The position numbers and the translations under genes are program-made. From positions 45,663 to 109,662 of the forward strand of contig JAHRYW010000005.1 in NCBI GenBank assembly GCA_020621865.1: 64,000 bases of DNA. Reading direction: 5' to 3'. The notes beneath the pieces are model-generated. The model saw only the letters and a program-made list of their open reading frames with translations. It made no database searches and was not told the DNA's origin. Positions within the stretch are counted from its first letter, which is position 1; the number at the start of each line of letters is the position of its first letter. Positions 10,053 to 18,406 of the stretch are shown here, one piece after another. Source of the DNA: Betaproteobacteria bacterium. GTDB lineage: Bacteria; Pseudomonadota; Gammaproteobacteria; Burkholderiales; Rhodocyclaceae.

Positions 10053-11336
10053 TCAGGTCACCATGCGCTCGGCCCGCGCCCGATCCCACAGGCGCTTGTT
10101 CATCTCGTCGATCGGCAGGCCGAAGCGGAAACTCTTTTCGAGTTCGCGCAACAGCGGCATCAGCTCCATCCCGATCGTCCCCAGGCATGGCCGCAACACC
10201 GCCGGGTCGGTCGTGGTCAGCAAGTCCTTCAGCTGCGGCACGAAAGTCTCGCAATTGCCGAGACCGGAGCCCCGGTAATCCTGGCGCGCCGTTACCCGGT
10301 TGCCGCCTGCCTTGCGGGAAGCGGCCAGGCGATCGTGCGCCATCTGCAACAGCGCCGGACCGTTCAAATCGATGCCATCGTCCGGCATCACCGCGACGCC
10401 GGCGCTGACCGTCAGATCGAGGCGCTGGCCGCGCACCGAGATTTGCGCCGCCGCCATCGCCTTGCAGATGCGTGTCGCAAAGCGGCTGCAGATATCGGAC
10501 GTGGTCGCGGCGGCGACGATGACGACCAGACCATCCGGCAGCTGGCCGATGCAATCCTCCGGCCGGATCTTCCTGGCCAGCATGAAGGAAAACTTCTCGG
10601 CGGTCCTGATCGCCAGCTCGTTGCCGTGACGGGCGAGCAGATCGTCATAGCCATCGATGCCGAAGGCGATGACGCCGACCCCCTGGCCCTCGACCGCCCG
10701 TGGCAGGCTCTTGGCCAGATATTCCTCGACGGTTTCCCGCGGCTGGACGGCATCCTCGTTGCCGCAGCTGCCCTCCACCACCTCGATGTCCTTCGGCTCG
10801 TTGCCGCAGAGGCCGGCCAGTTCACCCAGCCGTCCCATGAGGTCGCTGACGCCGACATCGGTCTGCACGCCAACGTCTTCAAGCTCGTCATCGCTGACGG
10901 CCTGCGGCGTGGCCGGCGAATCGAAGGCAAGGTTATGTACCTCGGTGGCATCGCCACGATATTCGAGCAAGGCGGAGACAACGACATCGACCGACACGTT
11001 GCTGCCCTTGACGACAAAATCAGTGACCCCGCGCTCGATGGCCTGCTGGCGATCAGCCTCGGAAAACGAAGCCGACACGACGAGAAAGAATGGCAGGCTG
11101 TTCAGGCGGGATAACTTGCTGGCCCGCAAACGCTCAAGCAGGCCGAAGGCGTCGAGCTTGGCCAGGCCAAGCCCGGACACGACGCCGACGATGGCGCTGT
11201 CGAGAACCAGCGTCTGCCAGGCCGACTCGCCGCTGGTCTCCTCGCGCACCTCGAAACCGCCGCCTAGCTGCTTGGCCAACGATGCGCGCACTACCTTGGA
11301 GGCATCGGCCACCAGAATTTTGCGTTTATTTGTCAT
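10053..11336 (-). CDS. Response-regulator-like protein with degenerate receiver and degenerate GGDEF domain
   Basis: 427 residues. Residues 5-120 fold as a receiver (ILVADASKVVR at the start, conserved lysine in VVKGSN), but the phosphoacceptor site reads VVSGLGLAKLD, with glycine where aspartate is expected. Residues ~220-365 follow the diguanylate cyclase pattern (GVIAFGIDGYDDLLARHG; AMAAAQISVRGQ; SAGVAVMP), but the GGDEF motif is replaced by IGQLPDG, so cyclase activity is unlikely. A C-terminal helical tail follows. It is probably a protein-interaction or c-di-GMP/GTP-sensing scaffold rather than a phosphorylated switch. Monocistronic; the divergent neighbour is the ilv leader region. Confidence 0.8.
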   Translation of the reverse strand: MTNKRKILVADASKVVRASLAKQLGGGFEVREETSGESAWQTLVLDSAIVGVVSGLGLAKLDAFGLLERLRASKLSRLNSLPFFLVVSASFSEADRQQAIERGVTDFVVKGSNVSVDVVVSALLEYRGDATEVHNLAFDSPATPQAVSDDELEDVGVQTDVGVSDLMGRLGELAGLCGNEPKDIEVVEGSCGNEDAVQPRETVEEYLAKSLPRAVEGQGVGVIAFGIDGYDDLLARHGNELAIRTAEKFSFMLARKIRPEDCIGQLPDGLVVIVAAATTSDICSRFATRICKAMAAAQISVRGQRLDLTVSAGVAVMPDDGIDLNGPALLQMAHDRLAASRKAGGNRVTARQDYRGSGLGNCETFVPQLKDLLTTTDPAVLRPCLGTIGMELMPLLRELEKSFRFGLPIDEMNKRLWDRARAERMVT

Positions 11337-11428
11337 CTCTCCAGAATTTCTCCAACCGTTTCATAGGGTTGTTTTATTTTTTTTAAAGCAGGAGTGTAAG
11401 CGACTAAGTGTCATACTCGTCAAGCATG

Positions 11429-11527
11429 TCACGCGCAAAAACATGTAAATTCCAACGGCGTTGCGCCGCCGCCACTTGTCGACTTGGCGTCCTTGCCAGA
11501 CTTGATTTTGTCCGCGCTCTGGGCCAT
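11429..11527 (-). CDS. Candidate 32-residue small protein
   Basis: ATG at 11527 follows AGGAGATACT, a strong ribosome site with ideal spacing. The frame encodes MAQSADKIKSGKDAKSTSGG and ends in FTCFCA. It is lysine/serine-rich with a CxC tail. It resembles nothing I know; the ribosome site is the main support. It lies between the degenerate receiver/GGDEF gene and the ilv leader. Confidence 0.35.
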   Translation of the reverse strand: MAQSADKIKSGKDAKSTSGGGATPLEFTCFCA

Positions 11528-11565
11528 AGTATCTCCTCTACTTTTGCCCAATTTCCGGATATCCA

Positions 11566-11676
11566 ATGACCGCATCCCGTACCTTCCGTACTCCCGCTGC
11601 ATTTGCAGTGGAACCGGTCGTCGTACGCGTGGTCGTAGTAGGCGTCGTTACGCACGCGCCGTCGCGGACCGGATAA
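11566..11676 (+). CDS. ivbL: ilvBN leader peptide (IvbL-like), valine-rich
   Basis: A 36-codon frame whose centre reads PVVVRVVVVGVVT: ten valine codons in the peptide, nine of them within codons 18-28. E. coli IvbL, the leader of the AHAS I operon, has the very similar core VVVVRVVVVVG. A strong terminator follows 23 bases after the stop and then the AHAS genes. This is the layout of a ribosome-mediated attenuator: scarce Val-tRNA stalls the ribosome on the valine run and prevents termination. Leucine codons, which also control E. coli ivbL, are absent here, so valine alone would be sensed. The initiation site has only a weak Shine-Dalgarno. Confidence 0.8.
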   Translation: MTASRTFRTPAAFAVEPVVVRVVVVGVVTHAPSRTG

Positions 11677-11699
11677 GCAGAAGCAAGACCAAACACCCC

Positions 11700-11737
11700 A
11701 ACCCCCGCCGGCGCAAACCGGCGGGGGTTTTGTTTTG
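11700..11737 (+). terminator. Attenuator terminator of ilvBN
   Basis: AACCCCCGCCGG and CCGGCGGGGGTT form a perfect 12-bp stem with a CGCAAA loop followed by TTTTGTTTT. It lies between the valine-rich leader peptide and ilvB, so it should be conditional. The competing antiterminator pairing was not worked out. Confidence 0.85.
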
Positions 11738-11776
11738 GAGCCTGCCGGTTGCACCACCAACCCAAAGGAAACCTCC

Positions 11777-13447
11777 ATGACCGAAACTCTCAGCGGTGCC
11801 CAGATCACCATCCGCCTGCTCGAACGCCAGGGCACGCGCATCGTCACAGGCTACCCGGGCGGCGCCATCCTGCCCATCTACGACGCGCTCGGCCAATCGA
11901 CCGTCATCCGCCACGTGCTCGCCCGCCACGAACAGGGCGCCGGTTTCATCGCCCAGGGCATGGCCCGCGCTACCGGCCAGGTCGGCGTCTGCATGGCCTC
12001 CTCCGGCCCCGGCGCGACCAACCTGCTGACCGCCATCGCCGACGCCAAGCTCGACTCGATTCCGCTGGTCGCCATCACCGGCCAGGTGCCGCGCGCCATG
12101 ATCGGCACCGACGCCTTCCAGGAAGTCGACACCTACGGCCTGTCGATTCCGATCACCAAGCACAACTTCCTGGTCAATTCGGCCGAGGAACTGCTTGAGG
12201 TCATTCCCCGCGCCTTCGAGATCGCCGCCTCCGGCCGCCCCGGCCCGGTGCTGATCGACATCCCGAAAGATGTGCAGACGCAGGCCATCGAAATTGCCAA
12301 CTGGCCCGAACCGGGCCGCGTGGTGCCGCCCCCGGCCGCCGACCCGGCGCTGATCGCCGAGGCCGCCGCGCTGATCAATGCCGCCGAGCGCCCACTGCTC
12401 TATCTCGGCGGCGGCGTCGTCCATTCCGGCGCGTCGGCATCGGCCGTCGCCCTGGCCGAAAAGGCCGGCCTGCCGACCGTGATGACCTTGATGGCACTCG
12501 GCACCATGCCGGTCGACCACCCGCTGTCGCTGGGCATGCTCGGCATGCACGCAGCGCGCTACACCAACCTGCTGATCGACGAATGCGACCTGCTGATCGC
12601 CATCGGTGCCCGCTTCGACGACCGCGCCACCGGCAAGGTCGCCGCCTTCTGCCCGCAGGCCAAGATCATCCACATCGACATCGACCCGGCCGAACTCGAC
12701 AAGATCAAGAACGCCCACATCGGCATCACCGCCGACGTGCAGGCCGCGCTCGACCAACTGCTGCCGGCGGTTTTTGAAAATTCGCGAAAAAATTGGGCCG
12801 ACCGTAGCATTGCGCTGAAAAACCAGTTTCCGCTCGCCATGCCGGATGCCGACAACCCACGCTCGCATTTCGGACTGATCCGCACCGTCGCCGCCTGCCT
12901 GGACAACGGCGCGACAATCGCCACCGACGTCGGCCAGCATCAGATGTGGGTCGCCCAGGCCTACCCGCTGCGCCGCCCGCGCCAGTGGCTGACTTCCGGC
13001 GGGCTGGGCACCATGGGTTTCGGCGTGCCGGCCGCGATCGGCGCCGCGCTGGCCGAACCGCAGCGTACCGTGGTCTGCTTCACCGGCGACGGCTCGATCC
13101 TGATGAATATCCAGGAACTGGTCACCGCCGCCGAAGAAAACGTGAACCTGAAGATCGTGCTGATGAACAACGCCGTGCTCGGCCTGGTGCACCAGCAGCA
13201 GACGCTGTTCTACGGCGAGCGGCTATTCGCCTCGAAATTCAGGGCCATGCCGGATTTCATCAAGGTCGCCCAGGGCCTTGGCATCGCCGCCGTCGATCTC
13301 GACCAGGCGCCCAACCCCTGCGCCACGCTGATGGAAGCCATCGCCCGCCCCGGCCCCTGCCTGATCCACGCCAGCATCGATGCCGAACAGAAGGTCTATC
13401 CCATGGTGCCGCCGGGCGCCGCCAACCGCGACATGATCGGAGCCTGA
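11777..13447 (+). CDS. ilvB: Acetolactate synthase large subunit
   Basis: First common step of branched-chain amino acid synthesis: condenses two pyruvates (or pyruvate and 2-ketobutyrate), with ThDP, FAD and Mg. 556 residues, close to E. coli IlvB (562). The catalytic glutamate is in RHEQGAGF (~residue 52) and the ThDP/Mg site is GDGSILMNIQEL...LMNN (~435-465). Start is MTETLSG, after AAAGGAA. Residues ~332-346 (FENSRKNWADRSIAL) are encoded by an antisense copy of the dispersed repeat, falling in the linker between the FAD-like and ThDP domains. ilvN begins one base after the stop; ilvC is not adjacent. Regulated by the upstream attenuator. Confidence 0.95.
   Translation: MTETLSGAQITIRLLERQGTRIVTGYPGGAILPIYDALGQSTVIRHVLARHEQGAGFIAQGMARATGQVGVCMASSGPGATNLLTAIADAKLDSIPLVAITGQVPRAMIGTDAFQEVDTYGLSIPITKHNFLVNSAEELLEVIPRAFEIAASGRPGPVLIDIPKDVQTQAIEIANWPEPGRVVPPPAADPALIAEAAALINAAERPLLYLGGGVVHSGASASAVALAEKAGLPTVMTLMALGTMPVDHPLSLGMLGMHAARYTNLLIDECDLLIAIGARFDDRATGKVAAFCPQAKIIHIDIDPAELDKIKNAHIGITADVQAALDQLLPAVFENSRKNWADRSIALKNQFPLAMPDADNPRSHFGLIRTVAACLDNGATIATDVGQHQMWVAQAYPLRRPRQWLTSGGLGTMGFGVPAAIGAALAEPQRTVVCFTGDGSILMNIQELVTAAEENVNLKIVLMNNAVLGLVHQQQTLFYGERLFASKFRAMPDFIKVAQGLGIAAVDLDQAPNPCATLMEAIARPGPCLIHASIDAEQKVYPMVPPGAANRDMIGA
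12771..12812 (-). repeat. Dispersed core/A-tract repeat, copy 2 (inside ilvB)
   Basis: Minus-strand AATGCTACGGTC, then GGCCC, AATTTTTT, CGCG and AATTTTC. Read antisense within ilvB, giving WADRSI in the protein. Confidence 0.9.
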
Positions 13448-13448
13448 G

Positions 13449-13760
13449 ATGAATTCATTCAACCGCGCTGAACAGCAGGCCATCTCCCGCGCCGTGCTGG
13501 AAATCGACGTCAACAACCACGCCGGCGTCATGTCGCACGTCGTCGGCCTGTTCTCCCGCCGCGCCTACAACGTCGAAGGCATCCTCGTCCTCCCGGTCGG
13601 CGACGGCAGCCGCAGCCGCATCTGGCTGCTGGTCAACGAAGACCTGCGGCTGGCGCAGATGATGAAACAGGTGGAAAAGCTGGAAGATGTCATCGCGCTG
13701 CGCCGGCATAACGCCGACCACGCGGTCTTCAGCGATCTTGAGAGTTTCTTCAGGCCTTGA
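13449..13760 (+). CDS. ilvN: Acetolactate synthase small (regulatory) subunit
   Basis: 103 residues with a single ACT domain: ISRAVLEIDVNNHAGVMSHV is the beta-alpha start with the glycine that binds feedback valine in AHAS small subunits, followed by RRAYNVEGILVLPVGDG. The short length matches enterobacterial IlvN (96 aa) rather than the ~165-residue two-domain IlvH type. With the IvbL-like leader this marks an AHAS I-type operon. It starts one base after the ilvB stop. The 3' end converges with the PilZ gene. Confidence 0.93.
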   Translation: MNSFNRAEQQAISRAVLEIDVNNHAGVMSHVVGLFSRRAYNVEGILVLPVGDGSRSRIWLLVNEDLRLAQMMKQVEKLEDVIALRRHNADHAVFSDLESFFRP

Positions 13761-13767
13761 GAGGCAA

Positions 13768-14133
13768 TCAGGAAGCCGCCGGGCTGTCCCGGCGCTTCCG
13801 CTTGTATTCGCGGATCAGTTCGAGTTCGTCGTCGCTGATCGACTCGAAGCGCAGACCGACCAGCCGCCGCTCGCCAAGCCGGCGAATGCGCATGATGCTG
13901 ACGTAGGCCTCGACCGGACCGCCAAGGTCGGGCGATTCGATCCGGCAGACGCCGACCTCGCCGCTCGGCCGCGAACCCAGCAGCGCGGCATCGATCAACA
14001 CGCCGACCCCGGATACCGAAATGTCGGCCGCCGGCAAATCGAGGTGCAGCCCACCCAGACTGAGTAAGACATGACCTTTCAAATAAACGCGGGGAGCTCG
14101 ACGGCGTTCTCTCACGGTAGAAATTCCAGACAA
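13768..14133 (-). CDS. PilZ domain protein (predicted c-di-GMP receptor)
   Basis: 121 residues forming a lone PilZ domain. The c-di-GMP binding motifs are present: an arginine cluster RERRRAPR at residues ~8-15 (RxxxR) and DISVSGVG at ~37-44 (D/NxSxxG). Stand-alone PilZ proteins usually relay c-di-GMP to motility, pili or exopolysaccharide machinery. Monocistronic and convergent with ilvN (7-base gap). Confidence 0.88.
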   Translation of the reverse strand: MSGISTVRERRRAPRVYLKGHVLLSLGGLHLDLPAADISVSGVGVLIDAALLGSRPSGEVGVCRIESPDLGGPVEAYVSIMRIRRLGERRLVGLRFESISDDELELIREYKRKRRDSPAAS

Positions 14134-14360
14134 GTATTCAGGCGACTATTGTCCCACGGTCCGGGACGCCACGCTCACCACAATTGGCCCAACCTCCGGT
14201 CCCTGATCTCGCCGGCCGGACCGACCTATATAAGAGGCATATAATCAATGCTGGGCAAGCATGACATCGGGACAGCCGCCCAAGGGCAAATACCCCGGGA
14301 GTTCCAGATTGCCAAAGCAGACAATTAACATTAATGTCGGAACTATTTAATCTAAAAACA

Positions 14361-14379
14361 TGCCAATACACTATTGGCA
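14361..14379. promoter_or_regulatory. Palindrome TGCCAATA-CAC-TATTGGCA upstream of the phosphorelay operon
   Basis: A perfect 8-bp inverted repeat with a 3-bp centre, about 90 bases before the first gene of the signalling operon. A second perfect palindrome, ACATTAATGT, lies at 14328-14337. The 334-base gap 14134-14467 holds no convincing gene. The size and spacing suit a dimeric repressor/activator or a LysR-type site; the factor is unknown. Confidence 0.45.
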
Positions 14380-14467
14380 AAACGTGGTCGTGTGAAACTG
14401 ATGTGTTCCAGCTGAATGAGCGTAACCAAAAATCGACGAAAAATGTGGCAGGAATGGAGCCGGGCGG

Positions 14468-15664
14468 ATGACTGAGTCAAAGCCTGACTACCACCCCAAG
14501 CACGCGGTACTCCGGATCGTCATGATCTACGCGGTGTTTGCCGCGCTGTGGATCCTGTTCTCCGATTCCGCCGTCGAGATCATGTTCAAGGAGCCGACCC
14601 AACTCGTCCGTGCCAGCATGATCAAAGGCTGGCTGTTCGTTGCTGCAACCTCGATCATCCTTTATGGACTGGTTGGCCGCATGAAGGCCCAGTTGCTCGA
14701 CTCGGCCCAACGCGAACGGGCCACGCAGGCGGAAAAAATGCGCGCCCTGCAACTGATCGATGCCATCGCCGAAAGCTCCGACGACGCCATCTTCGCCAAG
14801 GACCTCGATGGTCGCTACATCCTGATCAACCGGGCAGCCTGCAACTTTGTCGGCAAGTCCGCCAACGAAGTGCTCGGCCAGGACGACCGCGCCCTTTTTC
14901 CGCCCGACCAGGCAGCAATGCTGAAGGAGATTGCCCAGCGCGTCATTCAGGAAAACCGTGCCCACACCATCGAAGAACGACTCAGCACCCCGAACGGAGA
15001 GCGCATTTTTCTCGCCACCAAGGGACCGCTCCGTGGGGGCGACGGCCAGGTCATCGGCACCTTTGGCATCTCCCGCGACATCACCGAACGCACGTCCATA
15101 GAAGCTGCGCTAAGGGCCAGCGAACAACGCTTCCATACGCTTTTCGACAGCGCCACCGTCGCCATCATGGTCCATGATCGTGAGACCGGGCTTCCGGTCG
15201 ACGCCAACCCGCATGCCCTGAAAATTTACGGCTACGAAACCCTCGAACAAATTCGCAACCATTCGCGCTGGCTCCCGCCGCCCTATGCGGTGTCCGACAT
15301 GGTGAACTGGGTCAAGCGCACAGTCCACCAAGGCAACCAGCATCTGGAATGGCAGAGCGAGGACATCCACGGTCGGCGCTTCTGGCTCGACGTGCTGCTC
15401 AGCACCGTCGTCATCGACGGCGAAGAACGAGTCCTCTCCGTGGCCACCGACATCACCACCCGCAAGAACACCGAAGAAGAGTTGCGCCGCAACCACGACG
15501 AATTGTCCCGCTTCAACCTGGCATCGATCGGTCGCGAACTGGACATGATCGAGTTGAAGAAGCAGGTCAACGCGCTGTCCGTGGAACTCGGTCGCACGCC
15601 CCCCTATTCCCTGGCCTTCCTCGACCTCGAAGTGCAGCCACCCGAAGGCAATGATCGACCATGA
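14468..15664 (+). CDS. Membrane PAS-PAS sensor without a kinase domain
   Basis: 398 residues: two transmembrane helices (about 14-36 and 53-72), a short coiled coil, PAS domain 1 (~90-210, ending GTFGISRDITERT) and PAS domain 2 (~222-340, ending VATDITTRK). The C-terminus MIELKKQVNALSVELGR is the helix that often connects PAS sensors to kinases, but no HisKA or ATPase follows. The stop overlaps the start of the next gene (ATGA), which encodes a complete kinase, so this protein may serve as its sensory partner. Possible alternative: a remnant of a split kinase. Confidence 0.8.
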   Translation: MTESKPDYHPKHAVLRIVMIYAVFAALWILFSDSAVEIMFKEPTQLVRASMIKGWLFVAATSIILYGLVGRMKAQLLDSAQRERATQAEKMRALQLIDAIAESSDDAIFAKDLDGRYILINRAACNFVGKSANEVLGQDDRALFPPDQAAMLKEIAQRVIQENRAHTIEERLSTPNGERIFLATKGPLRGGDGQVIGTFGISRDITERTSIEAALRASEQRFHTLFDSATVAIMVHDRETGLPVDANPHALKIYGYETLEQIRNHSRWLPPPYAVSDMVNWVKRTVHQGNQHLEWQSEDIHGRRFWLDVLLSTVVIDGEERVLSVATDITTRKNTEEELRRNHDELSRFNLASIGRELDMIELKKQVNALSVELGRTPPYSLAFLDLEVQPPEGNDRP

Positions 15665-17964
15665 ACCCGCGGCTTGTCCTCTCGGTGCTCTTGCCGTTTG
15701 CCGCCTGCGGGCTGCAATGGCTACTCTGGGATTACATCAAGCCTTATGCCTGGATTCTCTTCTTCCCCACCGCCTTCTTCTGCGCCTGGCTCGGCGGCCT
15801 GCGCGGCGGCTTGATCGGAACGACGCTGAGCGCACTGCTGGCCTGGTATTTTTTCATCCCGCCGACCGCCTCGCTTGTCGCCGAAAACCCGGCCGGCATG
15901 CTCTCCGTCACCGTATTCCTGCTCATGGGCTACCTTTTCGCCTTTTTTGCGGAGCGCCTGCGCGAGGCCAAGGAGAGGACAGAAACACGTTTCGAGGCCA
16001 CCTTCGAGCAAGCAGCCGTCGGCATCGCACTACTTGACCCGGACGGCCGCTGGCTACGCGTGAACCGCAAGCTGTGCGACATCGTCGGCTACCACCCCGA
16101 CGAACTGCTGAGCAAAAGCTTCCAGGACATCACCCACCCCGACGACCTGAGTTCCGACCTGGTGTTCGTCGGGCAGGTGCTCGCCGGCGAAATCAACACC
16201 TACACGCTGGAAAAACGTTACCTGCGCAAGGATGGCAGCATCATCTGGATCAATCTGAGCGTATCCCTGGTACGCCAGCCCGATGGCTCGCCGGGTTATT
16301 TCATCTCGGTCGTCGAGGACATCTCGGCCCGCAAGGAGGCCGAAGCGAACCTGACCGAGGCCAAGCGACTGGCCAAACTGGGACATTGGCACTGGGACCT
16401 GCACACCGATCGGCACGTCTGGTCGGAAGAGATCTACCGCATCTACGGTCGCGACCCGGCCCTGCCCCCCGCGGTCTATCCCGAAGTCCAATCTTATTTC
16501 ACGCCGGAAACCTGGTCCGGCCTGGTCGCCGCCGTCGAAAGCTGTCGGGCAAACGGCCAGTCCTACACCTGCGATGCCGAAGTAGTCGTGGCGGATGGCA
16601 CAAACCGCTGGGTTACGGCCCGCGGCGAGGCTGTCCGCAATGCCGAAAACAAGATCATTGCCCTGCGCGGCACCGTCCAGGACATCACCGAACGCAAGCT
16701 GGCGGAACAGGTGCTGGCCGACACCCAGGCAGCGATGCTGGAACAGCAGAAGCAGGCTCGCATCGCCACCCTGAACCAGATGCAGGATGCCAACGCTGCA
16801 CGGGCCAAGGCCGAGGCAGCCCTCGCCGCCCTCCATGAAAGCCGGGAGCAGCTCAAGCTGTTCATCGAGCACGCTCCAGCCTCGCTGGCCATGCTCGACC
16901 GCGAGATGCGCTACCTGGCCGTCAGCCGCCGCTGGCTGACCGAATACAGCATCGGCCAGCGCAACGTTCTCGGACACTCGCACTACGAAATCTTTCCCGA
17001 AATCGGTGAGGACTGGAAATCAATCCATCGTCGCAGTCTGGGAGGCGAAGTCATTCGCGCCGACCACGACCGCTTCGAGCGGGCCGATGGCAGCGTGCAA
17101 TGGATACGCTGGGAGGTTCGCCCGTGGATGGCGGCTAACGGCGCCATTGGCGGCATCGTCATTTTTTCCGAGGACATCACCCGCCAGATGCTGGCCGAAG
17201 AGGAAATCCATCGTCTCAATACCGATCTCGAACGCCGCGTCGTCGAGCGCACCGCCGAACTGTCGGCCGCCAACCGCGAACTGGACAGCTTTGCCTACGC
17301 CGTTTCGCACGACCTGCGGGCGCCGCTCAGGGCGATGAGCGGCTTTTCGCAGGCACTGCTTGAGGACTACGGCGATCAACTGGCCGACGATGCCAAGAAA
17401 TATCTCGACCAGATCGGCATCGCCAGCCGCCGGATGAGCGATCTGATCGACGGCATCCTGGCCCTGTCGCGCAGCACCCGCGGCGATCTGCAACGTGACC
17501 GGATCGACATCTCAGCGCTGGCCAGCCAGCGGCTTGCCACCCTCGCCCTGGAAGCCCCATCGCGCCAGGTCGGCATTCAGGTCGAACCCGGGCTCACCGT
17601 CGAAGGCGACGCCCGGATGATCGAAGCGGTGATCGACAACCTGATCGACAACGCCTGGAAATACACCGGCAAGGCCAGCGCCCCGGAAATCCGGGTCTAT
17701 GGCGAGAGCCGCGACGACGCACCGTGGATTTGCGTCGCCGACAACGGGGCCGGATTCGACATGGCCCACACCGAGCGGCTGTTCAAGCCATTTCAGCGCC
17801 TGCATCGGCAGGACGAGTTTCCCGGCATCGGCATCGGCCTGGCCACGGTACAACGCATCATCCACCGCCATGGCGGCGAGATTGCCGCCTGCGGCGAGCC
17901 CCATCGGGGCGCCACCTTCTGTTTCAAGCTGCCAGCGGCAGCCAGTCTCCATGAAAGCGAGTAG
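15661..17964 (+). CDS. Sensor histidine kinase with DUF4118 and three PAS domains
   Basis: 767 residues. Residues ~5-100 are a DUF4118 membrane domain as in KdpD. Three PAS domains follow at ~110-220, ~230-345 and ~400-510, with a coiled coil near 350-395. HisKA has the phospho-accepting H550 in SHDLRAPLRAM, and the HATPase has N-box NLIDNAWKYTG (~660) and DNGAGFD (~695). The SHDLRAPLR box is that of phytochrome/Cph1-type kinases, which pair with Rcp1-like receivers, and exactly such a receiver is encoded 3 bases downstream. Starts by ATGA overlap with the PAS membrane protein. Signal unknown. Confidence 0.9.
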   Translation: MNPRLVLSVLLPFAACGLQWLLWDYIKPYAWILFFPTAFFCAWLGGLRGGLIGTTLSALLAWYFFIPPTASLVAENPAGMLSVTVFLLMGYLFAFFAERLREAKERTETRFEATFEQAAVGIALLDPDGRWLRVNRKLCDIVGYHPDELLSKSFQDITHPDDLSSDLVFVGQVLAGEINTYTLEKRYLRKDGSIIWINLSVSLVRQPDGSPGYFISVVEDISARKEAEANLTEAKRLAKLGHWHWDLHTDRHVWSEEIYRIYGRDPALPPAVYPEVQSYFTPETWSGLVAAVESCRANGQSYTCDAEVVVADGTNRWVTARGEAVRNAENKIIALRGTVQDITERKLAEQVLADTQAAMLEQQKQARIATLNQMQDANAARAKAEAALAALHESREQLKLFIEHAPASLAMLDREMRYLAVSRRWLTEYSIGQRNVLGHSHYEIFPEIGEDWKSIHRRSLGGEVIRADHDRFERADGSVQWIRWEVRPWMAANGAIGGIVIFSEDITRQMLAEEEIHRLNTDLERRVVERTAELSAANRELDSFAYAVSHDLRAPLRAMSGFSQALLEDYGDQLADDAKKYLDQIGIASRRMSDLIDGILALSRSTRGDLQRDRIDISALASQRLATLALEAPSRQVGIQVEPGLTVEGDARMIEAVIDNLIDNAWKYTGKASAPEIRVYGESRDDAPWICVADNGAGFDMAHTERLFKPFQRLHRQDEFPGIGIGLATVQRIIHRHGGEIAACGEPHRGATFCFKLPAAASLHESE

Positions 17965-17967
17965 GCC

Positions 17968-18405
17968 ATGAGCGTCCGGAGCATTCTTCTCGTCGAAGAC
18001 AACCCCCAGGATGAAATGCTGACCGTGCGCGCCTTGCGCCGGGCCAATGTAGCCAATCGCATCGAGGTGGTGCGCGATGGCCAGCAGGCCCTGGACTATC
18101 TTTTCGTCCAGGGTGAATTCGCCGATCGGGAGGCCGGATTACCCACCGTGATCCTGCTCGATATCGGCCTGCCCCGACTGTCCGGACTGGAGGTTCTCGA
18201 ACAACTGCGCGCCAACGCACTGACGGCGCTGCTGCCCGTCGTCATCCTGACCTCATCCGACGAGGAACAGGACCGTTTGCGCAGTTACGAATTCGGCTGC
18301 AACAGCTTTGTCCGCAAACCCGTCAACTTTGCCGATTTTGCCGAAACGGTGGCCAGGCTGGGCGTGTACTGGCTGGCTACCAATCAACCGCCGCAGGAGA
18401 ACTGA
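17968..18405 (+). CDS. Single-domain response regulator, Rcp1 type
   Basis: 145 residues, receiver only. Acidic pocket in LVEDNPQDE, phospho-acceptor D65 in [12 protein letters not shown], switch threonine in VILTSS and lysine in FVRKPVNF. The extended form with YLFVQGEF between helix 2 and strand 3 is diagnostic of Rcp1/CheY-like partners of phytochrome-type kinases. Its likely phosphodonor is the kinase just upstream. With no output domain it may shuttle phosphate to the hybrid kinase encoded one base downstream. Confidence 0.9.
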   Translation: MSVRSILLVEDNPQDEMLTVRALRRANVANRIEVVRDGQQALDYLFVQGEFADREAGLPTVILLDIGLPRLSGLEVLEQLRANALTALLPVVILTSSDEEQDRLRSYEFGCNSFVRKPVNFADFAETVARLGVYWLATNQPPQEN

Positions 18406-18406
18406 C

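Noticed and set aside
15368..15380. CCACGGTCGGCG as another repeat copy
   Set aside because: The flanks do not match the core or tracts; ordinary coding sequence.
16440..16455. TCTACGGTCGCGACC as another repeat copy
   Set aside because: Only about nine core bases match, no AAT start and no A/T tracts; it encodes a normal PAS segment.
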